From an uncultured Clostridia bacterium (GTDB lineage: Bacteria > Bacillota > Clostridia > Oscillospirales > Ruminococcaceae), in assembly GCA_947168885.1 (NCBI GenBank), contig CAMVNQ010000005.1, positions 1 through 64,000 of the forward strand: a stretch of 64,000 bases of DNA, read 5' to 3'. Of the stretch, positions 52,184 through 60,547 are shown piece by piece. The translations under genes and the position numbers were made by a program. The notes under the pieces were generated by a model. That model saw only the letters and a program-made list of their open reading frames with translations. It did not search any database and was not told where the DNA came from. How positions within the stretch are numbered: the stretch's first letter is position 1; every line of letters begins with the position of its first letter.

Positions 52184-52217
52184 ATATCCCCTGCCGATTC
52201 GGCAGGGGATATTTTTC
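52184..52217 (+). terminator. Terminator after gap
   Basis: A 13-bp perfect stem (52184-52196 with 52200-52212) and a TTTTT tail. Confidence 0.92.
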
Positions 52218-52246
52218 TGTATAAAGAGATATCTTAAACAATTATT

Positions 52247-52319
52247 CAGGGGTGCAGCGTCACGCTGCCGCCGGTGCAGGGCGGCGTTAGCCCTGCCGCC
52301 GTCCGCGCAGGACAGCGCG
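52247..52319. other. GC-rich hairpin cluster between gap and tkt
   Basis: Very GC-rich compared with neighbouring intergenic DNA. GCAGCG/CGCTGC near 52256-52270 and GCAGGGC/GCCCTGC near 52276-52296 form two stems. No T-run follows on the minus strand, so its role as the transketolase terminator is unclear. Confidence 0.5.
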
Positions 52320-53255
52320 TCAGCGCCCAAGAGCCGCCTTTGTTGTAGCCACGATGTTCTCCGCAGAGAGACCGAACTCCTTCAGAAGGGCTACTGCCGG
52401 ACCGGAATGTCCGAACACGTCCTTGACACCGATCTTTATTACCGGAACGGGGCAGGTCTCGGTAACTACCGAAGCTACTGCCGAACCAAGTCCGCCGATA
52501 ACGCTGTGCTCCTCGACAGTAACGATCTTTCCTGTCTCACGCGCAGCCTTCTCGATGATCTCGCGGTCTATGGGCTTTATCGTGTGTATGTTTATGATGC
52601 GGGCATCTATTCCCTGCTCCTTGAGAGCATTGCCGGCTTCGATAGCTTCCGCGACCATAAGTCCGGTAGCTATGATCGTGATGTCCTTGCCGTCCTTGAT
52701 CGTAACGCCCTTTCCTACCTCAAACTTGTAGGTATCGGGATCATTGAATACCGGAACAGCAAGACGGCCGAAACGCATATATGTCGGTCCCTTATAGTCT
52801 GCCATAGCAAGTACAGCAGCTGTAGCTTCAACATGGTCAGCGGGGTTGATGACTGTCATGTTCGGTATAACCGACATGAGTGCTATATCCTCGCAGCACT
52901 GGTGGGAAGCACCGTCCTCACCGACAGAGATACCGGCGTGGGTAGCGCCTATCTTTACGTTTAAGTTCGGGTAGCCGATGCTGTTGCGTACTATCTCAAA
53001 TGCACGACCCGCCGCAAACATTGCGAACGAGCTTGCGAATACGAGTTTTCCGGTAGTCGCGATACCTGCCGCAACACCCATCATATTTGCTTCCGCGATA
53101 CCGCAGTCAAAATGCTTGTCGGGGTACGCTTTCTTGAATATACCCGTCTTTGTTGCCGCCGCAAGGTCTGCGTCGAGCACAACAAGGTCGGGACGTATCT
53201 CGGCGAGCTTGCATAACGCTTCGCCGTAGCTTTCACGAGTTGCTTTCTTATCCAT
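52320..53255 (-). CDS. Transketolase, C-terminal (PP/pyrimidine-binding) subunit
   Basis: 311 residues. Covers the pyrimidine-binding and C-terminal domains of a split transketolase: GIAEANMMGVAAGIA, THAGISVGEDGASHQCCEDIALM and the closing VEEHSVIGGLGSAVASV. Pairs with the 280-residue N-terminal half encoded 17 nt upstream. Together they move two-carbon units between sugar phosphates. Split transketolases are common in Clostridia. SD AAAGGAGATAACG. Confidence 0.93.
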   Translation of the reverse strand: MDKKATRESYGEALCKLAEIRPDLVVLDADLAAATKTGIFKKAYPDKHFDCGIAEANMMGVAAGIATTGKLVFASSFAMFAAGRAFEIVRNSIGYPNLNVKIGATHAGISVGEDGASHQCCEDIALMSVIPNMTVINPADHVEATAAVLAMADYKGPTYMRFGRLAVPVFNDPDTYKFEVGKGVTIKDGKDITIIATGLMVAEAIEAGNALKEQGIDARIINIHTIKPIDREIIEKAARETGKIVTVEEHSVIGGLGSAVASVVTETCPVPVIKIGVKDVFGHSGPAVALLKEFGLSAENIVATTKAALGR

Positions 53256-53272
53256 ATCCGTTATCTCCTTTC

Positions 53273-54115
53273 TTACTTTTCAAGCTCTGCAAGATGTGCC
53301 TTGAGCTCGTTCATGGCGATGTTGTACTGCTCCTCATTCGGTGCCGCGCCATGCCACGAAACGTTGTTCTCCATATAGGAAACACCCTTGCCCTTTGTTG
53401 TTTTCTGGATTATAACGGTAGGCTGGTTAGCTACGTTCTCCGCTTCATTGAATGCCTTTTCGATCTGATCGAAGTCGTGTCCGTCGATGTTAATGACGTG
53501 CCAGCCGAAAGCCTCAAACTTCTGATCTATCGGGTACGGATTCATTACCTTGCTTATCTCGCCGTCGATCTGGAGATTGTTGTTATCTACGATGAAAACG
53601 AGGTTGTCAAGCTGGTAATGTGCTGCGAACATAGCGGATTCCCATACCTGACCCTCTTCGATCTCACCGTCGCCAAGGATAGCATATACCTTGTAGTTAT
53701 CGTTCGAGATCTTTCCGGAAAGTGCCATACCGCAGGCTGACGAAACGCCCTGACCGAGCGAACCGGTGCTCATATCTATACCCGGGCATTTTCCCAACGA
53801 GGGATGACCCTGAAGGCGGGAACCCTGCTTACGAAGTGTTTTGAGCTCGTCAACGGGGAAAAATCCGCGCTGTGCGAGCACCGAGTAAAGTGCGGGAGCC
53901 GTGTGTCCCTTGGAAAGAACGAGTCTGTCTCTGTCCTCCATTGTCGGGTTGTTCGGATCAACGTGCATTCTGTGCATATACAGGTAGGTGAGTGTGTCAG
54001 CTACGGAGAGAGATCCGCCCGGATGACCCGCCTTTGCATTGTACACGCCCTCGATGATGCCCATACGAACCTTTGTCGCCGTGATCTCGAGATCTTTTTT
54101 GAGTGTTGCGTCCAT
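53273..54115 (-). CDS. Transketolase, N-terminal (TPP-binding) subunit
   Basis: 280 residues. Thiamine-diphosphate-binding half, with KAGHPGGSLSVADTLTYLY (about 27-45), LSKGHTAPALYS and the GDGEIEEGQVWE to NNLQIDG cofactor motif (about 155-190). Needs the C-terminal subunit encoded downstream for activity. The SD is weak (AAAGGAAAAAAA). Confidence 0.93.
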   Translation of the reverse strand: MDATLKKDLEITATKVRMGIIEGVYNAKAGHPGGSLSVADTLTYLYMHRMHVDPNNPTMEDRDRLVLSKGHTAPALYSVLAQRGFFPVDELKTLRKQGSRLQGHPSLGKCPGIDMSTGSLGQGVSSACGMALSGKISNDNYKVYAILGDGEIEEGQVWESAMFAAHYQLDNLVFIVDNNNLQIDGEISKVMNPYPIDQKFEAFGWHVINIDGHDFDQIEKAFNEAENVANQPTVIIQKTTKGKGVSYMENNVSWHGAAPNEEQYNIAMNELKAHLAELEK

Positions 54116-54150
54116 AAAAATTTTTTTCCTTTCTATATGATTTTATTTTG

Positions 54151-54654
54151 TTACTTTGTTATTTCAAGCTCCATGCAAGTCCATTCCTCGTCTTTGAAGC
54201 CGAATTTCTCGGAAACTCCGGTGTCCCTGAACCCAGCGGAGAGATAACATCCGAGTGCCGCTTTGTTCTCGGCGAACACCCCGATAGTCACTTTCTTCGC
54301 TTTCATTATACCGAACGAGTAATCGAGCGCGAGCTTGATCATCTCTTTGCCGAGCCCCTGCCCTCTCCTGCTGTCGTCGATGATGACATAGCCGAAGCGA
54401 ACCGTGTCGATGCTGCCCGGCTCGGGAAATCGTATATTGATATGTCCGACAATACCGCTCTCGTCATACGCCGTGAAGTGGTATATCTCGCCGCCTGCGG
54501 CTTCGAGCCCGTCATACTGGGCATTAAGGTCGGCAGCAGTTATAGGGTAGCTTTCAAACCTGTCCGCACACCAATATCTGAACATTCTCTCGTTTTTTAT
54601 CCAGCTTACGACATTTTCCGCGTCACTCCTGCGGTACGGTCTTAACCGAAGCAT
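54151..54654 (-). CDS. GNAT family N-acetyltransferase (RimJ/RimL-like)
   Basis: 167 residues. LRLRPYRRSDAENVVSWI opens in the RimJ/RimL style, the acetyl-CoA site is DSRRGQGLGKEMIKLALDY (about 110-128), and NKAALGCYLSAGFRDTG closes the fold. Substrate unknown. Lies just before the transketolase pair and 11 nt after the PNPOx-like gene. Confidence 0.87.
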   Translation of the reverse strand: MLRLRPYRRSDAENVVSWIKNERMFRYWCADRFESYPITAADLNAQYDGLEAAGGEIYHFTAYDESGIVGHINIRFPEPGSIDTVRFGYVIIDDSRRGQGLGKEMIKLALDYSFGIMKAKKVTIGVFAENKAALGCYLSAGFRDTGVSEKFGFKDEEWTCMELEITK

Positions 54655-54665
54655 CTGCTTCCCTC

Positions 54666-55139
54666 CTACTTTTCATGCACAAGCTTTCCTGTCATGTGTT
54701 CAACAGTTATCTCAACAAAGTTCACACGGTCGAAGTCCCTGCGTATCTCTTCATCTACCTCCGACTCTGTGGGGTAATACTTCATACCGAATTTCTTTAT
54801 CTTTTCACGCATTTCGGTTTCATCGGTCATTACCTTTGCCCTTCCGAAAACAATGACGCTTGTGACGTAGAACGACCAGTCTTCTTTCTGGTAACCGGTG
54901 TTGTAAACTGTGAAGCATACCTTGTCGTCTGAAAGCATCGCGTCAAGCTTATGACCCGCCTTTGCGCAGTGGAAATATATCTTGTCCGTATTTCTGTCGT
55001 AGTAGAAATTTACCGGCACAGCATACGGATAGCCGTTATCTCCGTTCACCGCAAGTACTCCGCGCTTCTCATCCGTCAGTATCTTTACACATTCCTCACG
55101 CGTTACTTCCTGCTTGAAACGCCTCATAGGACGGAACAT
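54666..55139 (-). CDS. PNPOx-like flavin-binding protein (NimA type)
   Basis: 157 residues. MRRFKQ near the N-terminus, YPYAVPVNFYYD, KIYFHCAKAGHKLDAM and the C-terminal FVEITVEHMTGK are typical of the split-barrel pyridoxamine-phosphate-oxidase-like or Nim family. Such proteins bind FMN or haem; some reduce nitroimidazoles, but this specific activity cannot be claimed. Next to a HAD phosphatase gene with a 4-nt gap. Confidence 0.85.
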   Translation of the reverse strand: MFRPMRRFKQEVTREECVKILTDEKRGVLAVNGDNGYPYAVPVNFYYDRNTDKIYFHCAKAGHKLDAMLSDDKVCFTVYNTGYQKEDWSFYVTSVIVFGRAKVMTDETEMREKIKKFGMKYYPTESEVDEEIRRDFDRVNFVEITVEHMTGKLVHEK

Positions 55140-55143
55140 AGTA

Positions 55144-55950
55144 TCACATCTTCCTTATATAATCAATAATCTCGCTTATCGGTGCATGGTTGTTGTCACG
55201 GACGATAAGGTCTGCGGCCTCCTTTACGCTGTCAAGTGCATTCCCGACAGCTACTCCGAGGTCCGCTTCCGCTACCATTGCACGGTCATTGCCGTAATCC
55301 CCGGCCGCCGCAACGAACTTGTCCTGAAAATGCAGAATATCTATCAGCTTTTTCATACCAGATGCCTTGCTTATCCCCTCGGGAAGCATCTCGTAATACA
55401 TCGGCGAGGAATGAACCCAGTTCACACCTTCCCTGCAGTTTTCCTGCGTAAAATCTATAACATCCTGCATCTTTTCAGGCGGATACGCGATAAGCACCTT
55501 GAACCGCCCTTCCTTCGGTACATCCTCAAGCTTACGATAAACAGGAATGAGTTTCTCAAATGCCATGTGTTCAACAACGGTCTGATTGTTGTCGGTGACG
55601 TAAACTTCCTTTTCGTGAAGTATCTCAATTCCTATATCGGGAAACCGCTTTTCGAGCATACGGATATACTTGTCCGCTATATCAGGCATATCGCTGTGCC
55701 AGAGAAATTTTTCTTCCTCAAAATCATACACAGCCGCGCCGTTGAAGATAACGCATGGCGTGGTTATCCCGAGCTCATCGGTTATTATACGCTTCGCCAT
55801 TGCCACACCTCGCCCGGTAGCCGCCGCGAAAAGTCCGCCATTGCTGCGGAAATCGTTTATAGCGGCTATATCCTCTTCGGCGATATTCTTCTCGTCGTCA
55901 AGAAGTGTTCCGTCAAGATCGGTAATTATCAGCACTTTTTTAAAATCCAT
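55144..55950 (-). CDS. Cof-type HAD-IIB phosphatase
   Basis: 268 residues. ITDLDGTLLDDE with the nucleophile Asp11 and acid/base Asp13, a type IIB cap in the middle, then GDYGNDRAMVAEADLGVAVGNA as motif IV. Members dephosphorylate sugar phosphates or flavin and pyridoxal phosphates; substrate not predictable. Tight spacing with rluA-family and PNPOx-like genes suggests an operon. Confidence 0.9.
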   Translation of the reverse strand: MDFKKVLIITDLDGTLLDDEKNIAEEDIAAINDFRSNGGLFAAATGRGVAMAKRIITDELGITTPCVIFNGAAVYDFEEEKFLWHSDMPDIADKYIRMLEKRFPDIGIEILHEKEVYVTDNNQTVVEHMAFEKLIPVYRKLEDVPKEGRFKVLIAYPPEKMQDVIDFTQENCREGVNWVHSSPMYYEMLPEGISKASGMKKLIDILHFQDKFVAAAGDYGNDRAMVAEADLGVAVGNALDSVKEAADLIVRDNNHAPISEIIDYIRKM

Positions 55951-55953
55951 AAC

Positions 55954-56856
55954 TTATCTCAGACTTTTAAGAAATTTTGTAAAATATTCGGGAAGTTCGC
56001 TCTCAAATTCGAGCCACTCCCCCGTTATCGGGTGAACAAAGCCGATATGCTTCGCATGAAGGCACTGTCCGCAAAGGGACGCAGGCTTTCCGTTCCCGTA
56101 CACATCATCTCCCGCGACAGGATGCCCGATATACGCCATGTGAACACGTATCTGATGCGTTCTGCCCGTTTCAAGCTTTAAACGCAGGTGTGTGTAGTTT
56201 CCGTAGTTTTCTATTACACTGTAATGTGTGACAGCCTCGCGGCTGTTCTCAGTCGTAACGCACATCTTCTTGCGGTCGGTCTTGCTGCGTCCGATCGGTG
56301 CATTCACGGTACCGTTGTCTTTTACCGAACCGCAGACCACAGCCTCATATTCTCGGCTGAAACTGTGAGCTTTTATCTGTTCAGCAAGTCCTTTGTGCGC
56401 TGCATCGCTCTTTGCAACTATCAGCAGACCGCTCGTGTTCATATCTATCCTGTGTACTATGCCCGGACGAAGCTCACCGTTTATACCGGAAAGACTGTTC
56501 CCACAGTGGTACATCAGTGCATTAACGAGAGTGCCGCTGTAATGACCGTGAGCGGGATGAACGACCATTCCCTTCGGCTTGTTCACAACGAGAAGATTCA
56601 CGTCCTCATACACTATATCGAGCGGTATATTTTCGGGAAGTATATCCGTCTCCTGTGGGTCGGGTATCACTGCAGATACCGCATCGCCGGCTTTCAGCTT
56701 ATAATTCTTCGCGACCGCTTTTCCGTTAACTATGCACCCGCCGTCATCTATGAGCTTAGCAGCGAACGAACGTGTGAGCTCACCGTCCGACATATCGGCG
56801 AGAGCCTTGTCTATACGCTCTCCGGATGTCTCCGCGGTAAATTCAAGCTTCTTCAT
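55954..56856 (-). CDS. RluA/RluD family pseudouridine synthase
   Basis: 300 residues. S4 RNA-binding domain at the N-terminus (about 10-65), then a catalytic domain with Asp138 in GIVHRIDMNTSGLLIVAK and the later RLKLETGRTHQIRVHM. Converts uridine to pseudouridine in 23S rRNA or tRNA; target not assignable. Its start overlaps the lspA stop by 14 nt, an arrangement shared by many Firmicutes (lspA-rluD). Confidence 0.92.
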   Translation of the reverse strand: MKKLEFTAETSGERIDKALADMSDGELTRSFAAKLIDDGGCIVNGKAVAKNYKLKAGDAVSAVIPDPQETDILPENIPLDIVYEDVNLLVVNKPKGMVVHPAHGHYSGTLVNALMYHCGNSLSGINGELRPGIVHRIDMNTSGLLIVAKSDAAHKGLAEQIKAHSFSREYEAVVCGSVKDNGTVNAPIGRSKTDRKKMCVTTENSREAVTHYSVIENYGNYTHLRLKLETGRTHQIRVHMAYIGHPVAGDDVYGNGKPASLCGQCLHAKHIGFVHPITGEWLEFESELPEYFTKFLKSLR

Positions 56857-57412
56857 CGCCGCTCTCTTTTCCGTCGGTGATGTCGTTTTCTTTGGCGTTT
56901 TTCTTCGCCTTATCTTCCTTTATCTCGTCTATCGCAAGCATTATACCGAAGTAGATTCCGCCGCAGACCGCACAGATATCGGCGAAATTGAATATTGCGA
57001 AGTTGATTATGCGAAAGTCTATGAAGTCAACGACATAACCCTGAAATACACGGTCGATGAGATTTCCGAGACCGCCGCCCGCAAGCGCCGCGAGTGCTAT
57101 CATTATATCTGTTCTCTTCGAGCACAGTTTCTCCATGAAAACTATGACGGTCACGCCTACTATAAGGATAAGCGGTACCGCGATAAGGAAGATCCTCTGT
57201 CCTTCAAGGAGACTGAACGACATTCCGGTGTTTTCGCAATAAGTAAAGTTCAGTACCTCGGTATCACCGAACTTTATCAGCGGTATCGTTCCTTTAGGCA
57301 TTATATAAGCTACGGCGAGCTGCTTGGTGATCTGATCGATGATCGTAAGTACAACGACTATCGCGAAATATACTATTTTTCTGACTAAGCTTTTTTTCAA
57401 AACCTTCTCCAT
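56843..57412 (-). CDS. lspA: Lipoprotein signal peptidase
   Basis: 189 residues from the ATG at 57412 (MEKVLKKS); an ATG 10 codons upstream lies in an inverted repeat and is less likely, though neither has a strong SD. Four membrane helices. Catalytic Asp residues in NLIDRVFQGYVVDFIDF and FNFADICAVCG. Cleaves prolipoproteins after diacylglyceryl transfer, which suits the several lipoproteins encoded here. The tail is unusually long and charged (about 30 residues). Confidence 0.92.
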   Translation of the reverse strand: MEKVLKKSLVRKIVYFAIVVVLTIIDQITKQLAVAYIMPKGTIPLIKFGDTEVLNFTYCENTGMSFSLLEGQRIFLIAVPLILIVGVTVIVFMEKLCSKRTDIMIALAALAGGGLGNLIDRVFQGYVVDFIDFRIINFAIFNFADICAVCGGIYFGIMLAIDEIKEDKAKKNAKENDITDGKESGDEEA

Positions 57413-57520
57413 ATACACGGCAGAGCCATACAATTCATGCACGGCTCTGTAATTTTTGATTTATGCTGTTCAGCAACAGTTCATAGAGCTGCGTACTATA
57501 ATAAACAGCTTTAAACTCAT

Positions 57521-58510
57521 TTATCTTTTTTTCTTTTTCTTGTGATTGTTATTATTGTTGTTTCCGTTGTTGCTTCCGAATTCAAGCTTGTCGTACTTTG
57601 AATTAGCGATCGTGGTCTTACTGGGTCTGCTCTTTAAGAAATCCGGAGTATCGTCTTCAACTATTTCACTTCCGAACGCATTATCAACAGTGAAATCACC
57701 GCCAGTTAATTCCTCGTCTTCGTCTTCTTCATCGACCTCTTCGGAATCGTTCTCGGAAACATCTATTTCGGAGAATGAATCGACTATCTTTACGTCTTCA
57801 TCTTCCGTTCCTTCTTCTATCTCATCATCGTCATCATCATCAGGTTCGGGTATCTGGGGTGTCTGGTCGCCCTGCTGCGCGGCGATAAGCTCACGCAGTG
57901 CATTGCTGCTGTGATCTGTTGTTGCGCTTACAACAAATTCGTTGAAGCAGTCTTCGGGGATCTTCTTTATCATTTCCATGTGGTTTCTGTATTCCACAAT
58001 AATGCGTGTTCTGAAATCTTCAGCCTCACGCTTAGTTCTCGCAAGAACTTCCTTGTCGAGTTCTGTCTGTATAACCATCTGTGCGTGTATATCGTCGGCA
58101 GCCTTCTTAGCTTCCGCTTCAATGCGCGCCTTTTCCGCAAGGGCATCTTCTATTATCTTTTCGCCCTCTGCCTTTCTGTCTGCAACGTAGTCATCGGCAT
58201 TCTTCATCATTTCGTCGCGCTTATCCTCGGCTTCCTGAACTATGTTCGCAGCCTTTTCCTTGGATTCGGCGATAATCGCGTTACCTGTCTTCTGCGCACC
58301 GAGAAGAGCATCTTTGAGTGCATCCTCGTCCTCGCGGTACTCTCTTATCTTGTCCGCACAGACCTGAAGCTTTTTTTCAAGGTCTCCGTTTTCCTTTTTT
58401 AACTGAGACATCTCGCGGGCTATATCAGCAAGGTATTCTTCTACCTCTTCCTTTTTATATCCCCTCATAGCTTCGGTAAAGCTTTTGTCCATGATGCTGT
58501 TGGAATCCAT
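57521..58510 (-). CDS. divIVA: DivIVA-domain protein with acidic Asn-tailed C-terminus
   Basis: 329 residues from the ATG at 58510 (GGAGG upstream); codons before it are out of reach of the SD. N-terminal DivIVA domain (about 7-45, FTEAMRGYKKEEVEEYLADIA) with the curvature-sensing pattern, then a long coiled coil (about 45-185), a conserved helix around 200, and an Asp/Glu-rich linker that ends with an Asn run and a Lys cluster. DivIVA marks poles and division sites. It follows ylmH as in the classic sepF-ylmH-divIVA order. Confidence 0.9.
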   Translation of the reverse strand: MDSNSIMDKSFTEAMRGYKKEEVEEYLADIAREMSQLKKENGDLEKKLQVCADKIREYREDEDALKDALLGAQKTGNAIIAESKEKAANIVQEAEDKRDEMMKNADDYVADRKAEGEKIIEDALAEKARIEAEAKKAADDIHAQMVIQTELDKEVLARTKREAEDFRTRIIVEYRNHMEMIKKIPEDCFNEFVVSATTDHSSNALRELIAAQQGDQTPQIPEPDDDDDDEIEEGTEDEDVKIVDSFSEIDVSENDSEEVDEEDEDEELTGGDFTVDNAFGSEIVEDDTPDFLKSRPSKTTIANSKYDKLEFGSNNGNNNNNNHKKKKKR

Positions 58511-58557
58511 TAAAATCCTCCGTTCTTCGCTTTCGATGCAATCAGTGCCACGAAGCG

Positions 58558-59328
58558 TCATTTGTATTTTTTTAATTCTATCTTTATTCGACCTTTTTTT
58601 GTAGTCTCTGCGTCACCGCACACGATGAATTTCCCGTAACCTCTGAGTGTTATCACATCGCCGACAGAAACCATTCTGCTGACATTGCCGCATTCCGAAT
58701 AATTCAGCATAAGCCCGCCGGAACGGATAAGCGAAGCCGACTTTTCACGCGAGATACCTGTTATCCCGCTTACTATGCAGTCAACTCTTTCCGACGCGAT
58801 AATGACTGTGATCTCCTCGAAATCCGGCGGACGTATGAACGCCAGCGCTTCATCAGTAATGCCGTCCTCTACAGATACACCCACGCGTCCGACAGTAAGG
58901 ACGCCGTCGGTAATCATATCACGGGCTGTCTTTGTGCAGTACACAGCTGTCACGCCCTCGCCGACAAAAATGTCACCGAGAGTCTCCCTTTTTATGCCGA
59001 GAGCCATGAACGAGCCGAGAAAATCCCTGTGACCGGGCTTGTCCGCTTTCCGATATGTAAGCGTGAGCGAAAAAACCGGAAAATCGCTGTGATCATCAGG
59101 TGCAAAGCAGTCTTCACCACAGACACGCAGTATCTTCCTTGTACAGGCTTCGTTACCGCCCCAAAATTCAGCCGTGACATCACGGCGTGAGCTTAAGAAC
59201 GACTCTGCCTCGAACTGTTCACGGTCGTTGAGAAAAGACGAAAACACGGGCTGCCTCCGTCTTGCGGTCAGCCTGCACATATCTTCGAGTCTTGCGATAA
59301 AGCTTTCCTTCGGGAATTCTTCTTTCAT
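58558..59328 (-). CDS. ylmH: YlmH RNA-binding S4-domain protein
   Basis: 256 residues. N-terminal YlmH domain with LNDREQFEAESFL and an S4 RNA-binding domain from about 180 (VDCIVSGITGISREKSASLIRSGGLMLN). YlmH is reported to act in ribosome quality control and to lie in division clusters. ATG overlaps the sepF stop by one base (TGATG). Confidence 0.9.
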   Translation of the reverse strand: MKEEFPKESFIARLEDMCRLTARRRQPVFSSFLNDREQFEAESFLSSRRDVTAEFWGGNEACTRKILRVCGEDCFAPDDHSDFPVFSLTLTYRKADKPGHRDFLGSFMALGIKRETLGDIFVGEGVTAVYCTKTARDMITDGVLTVGRVGVSVEDGITDEALAFIRPPDFEEITVIIASERVDCIVSGITGISREKSASLIRSGGLMLNYSECGNVSRMVSVGDVITLRGYGKFIVCGDAETTKKGRIKIELKKYK

Positions 59329-59765
59329 CAGAAGTCTTCGACGTTGCCGAGATCCTCGATTATGTCGCCGGAGATGTCAACATTCACCGGAACGATTATA
59401 TATGTAGTGCCGGAGATCCTCTTAAGATCGCCGTCCGCAGCGTATGCAACACCGCCAAGAAAGTCGATGAGTCTGTTAGCGACTTCCTTGTTTGTCTTGT
59501 CAAGGTTGAGCACAACGGTCTTCTTGTTCTTGAAGTGATCCGCAATAGCAGCGGCGTCGCCGTATTTTTCCGGCTTTACGACGATGACCTGAAGGTGTGT
59601 CGTCGCGGGTATGCTCATTAGCTTGCTGCTCTTGATAGTAGGCTTAGGCGGCTCATAGTCATCGAAATTGAGCGCCGAAGGCATCTCGTTGGTGTATTCG
59701 GCTTCTTCATACCCCTCGTCGTTGTTAAGACCCGTGATCTTCTTGAATGAATCCATGAATCCCAT
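59328..59765 (-). CDS. sepF: Cell division protein SepF
   Basis: 145 residues. N-terminal amphipathic helix MGFMDSFKKITGL for membrane binding, a variable linker, then the SepF core with VVKPEKYGDAAAIADHFKNKKTVVLNL and RLIDFLGGVAYAADGDLKRI. It tethers FtsZ to the membrane in Firmicutes. SD GGAGGATTTTG. Part of the yggS-sepF-ylmH-divIVA cluster. Confidence 0.95.
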   Translation of the reverse strand: MGFMDSFKKITGLNNDEGYEEAEYTNEMPSALNFDDYEPPKPTIKSSKLMSIPATTHLQVIVVKPEKYGDAAAIADHFKNKKTVVLNLDKTNKEVANRLIDFLGGVAYAADGDLKRISGTTYIIVPVNVDISGDIIEDLGNVEDF

Positions 59766-59818
59766 CTCAAAATCCTCCTTCTCCCGCTTTCCGGCGGGAT
59801 GACCGCGATATATGCGAT

Positions 59819-60547
59819 TTAAGTATAATTTCTGTATCCATAAAGCACGCTTCCTATACGAACGATAGTCGAACCGTGCATTATCGCGCTTTGGTAATCT
59901 CCGGACATTCCCATTGAAAGCGTGTCAATGAGGAATCGTCCGTCGTTCCGGGTTTTATCCCGAAGATCGGAAAAAAGCTTCTGCATCTGCGCAAAATACC
60001 TGTCAGAGCTTCCGTCAACATCGACCGGCGGTATAGCCATAAGCCCGCGCAGCCGCACATTCCCGAGTTCCGCCGTTTTGTATGCGAGCTCATCGAGCGC
60101 TTCGGGAGCGATGCCGCTTTTGCTTTCCTCGCCGCCAATGTTCACTTCTATGAGTATATCCATTTTAAGCCCCGCTTTTCCGGCACGCTTATCGATCTCT
60201 TCGATAAGGTGTTCGCTGTTTGCGGAATGGATCATACTTACTTTGTCAATGATGTACTTGACTTTGTTGGTCTGAAGTCCGCCGATAAAATGGACTTCCG
60301 GATCTCCCTCATAACGGTCACGCTTGTCGAGAAACTCCTGCACTCTGTTCTCTCCGAGAAGCTTTACCCCGTTCGCCACCGAAAAGCTAACTATCTCGGG
60401 GTCAACAGTCTTTGTGACTCCCATAAGACGTACGGTATCGGTTCTCCCGGCTTTTAGTTTTGCGTTTTCGATGTTTTCCGTTATGTGTTTTATGTTATCT
60501 GCGACTGTGGAAAATCTGCTGTCATCATGCGATGATCTTTCCTTCAT
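59819..60547 (-). CDS. yggS: YggS family pyridoxal-phosphate homeostasis protein
   Basis: 242-residue TIM-barrel PLP carrier. PLP-binding Lys46 in RLMGVTKTVDP, then LLGENRVQEFLDK, HFIGGLQTNKVK and the closing LSMGMSGDYQSAI. The start overlaps the HlyD-like gene by 23 nt. YggS proteins keep free PLP low; in Gram-positive bacteria the gene commonly precedes sepF. Confidence 0.93.
   Translation of the reverse strand: MKERSSHDDSRFSTVADNIKHITENIENAKLKAGRTDTVRLMGVTKTVDPEIVSFSVANGVKLLGENRVQEFLDKRDRYEGDPEVHFIGGLQTNKVKYIIDKVSMIHSANSEHLIEEIDKRAGKAGLKMDILIEVNIGGEESKSGIAPEALDELAYKTAELGNVRLRGLMAIPPVDVDGSSDRYFAQMQKLFSDLRDKTRNDGRFLIDTLSMGMSGDYQSAIMHGSTIVRIGSVLYGYRNYT

Noticed and set aside
54666-55139. Calling the PNPOx-like protein a nitroimidazole resistance gene
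   Set aside because: Family resemblance alone does not show that activity; most members have other or unknown roles.
57421-57449. Inverted repeat CAGAGCC/GGCTCTG as a terminator of divIVA
   Set aside because: No T-run follows on the minus strand; it sits over the lspA upstream region, so its role is unclear.
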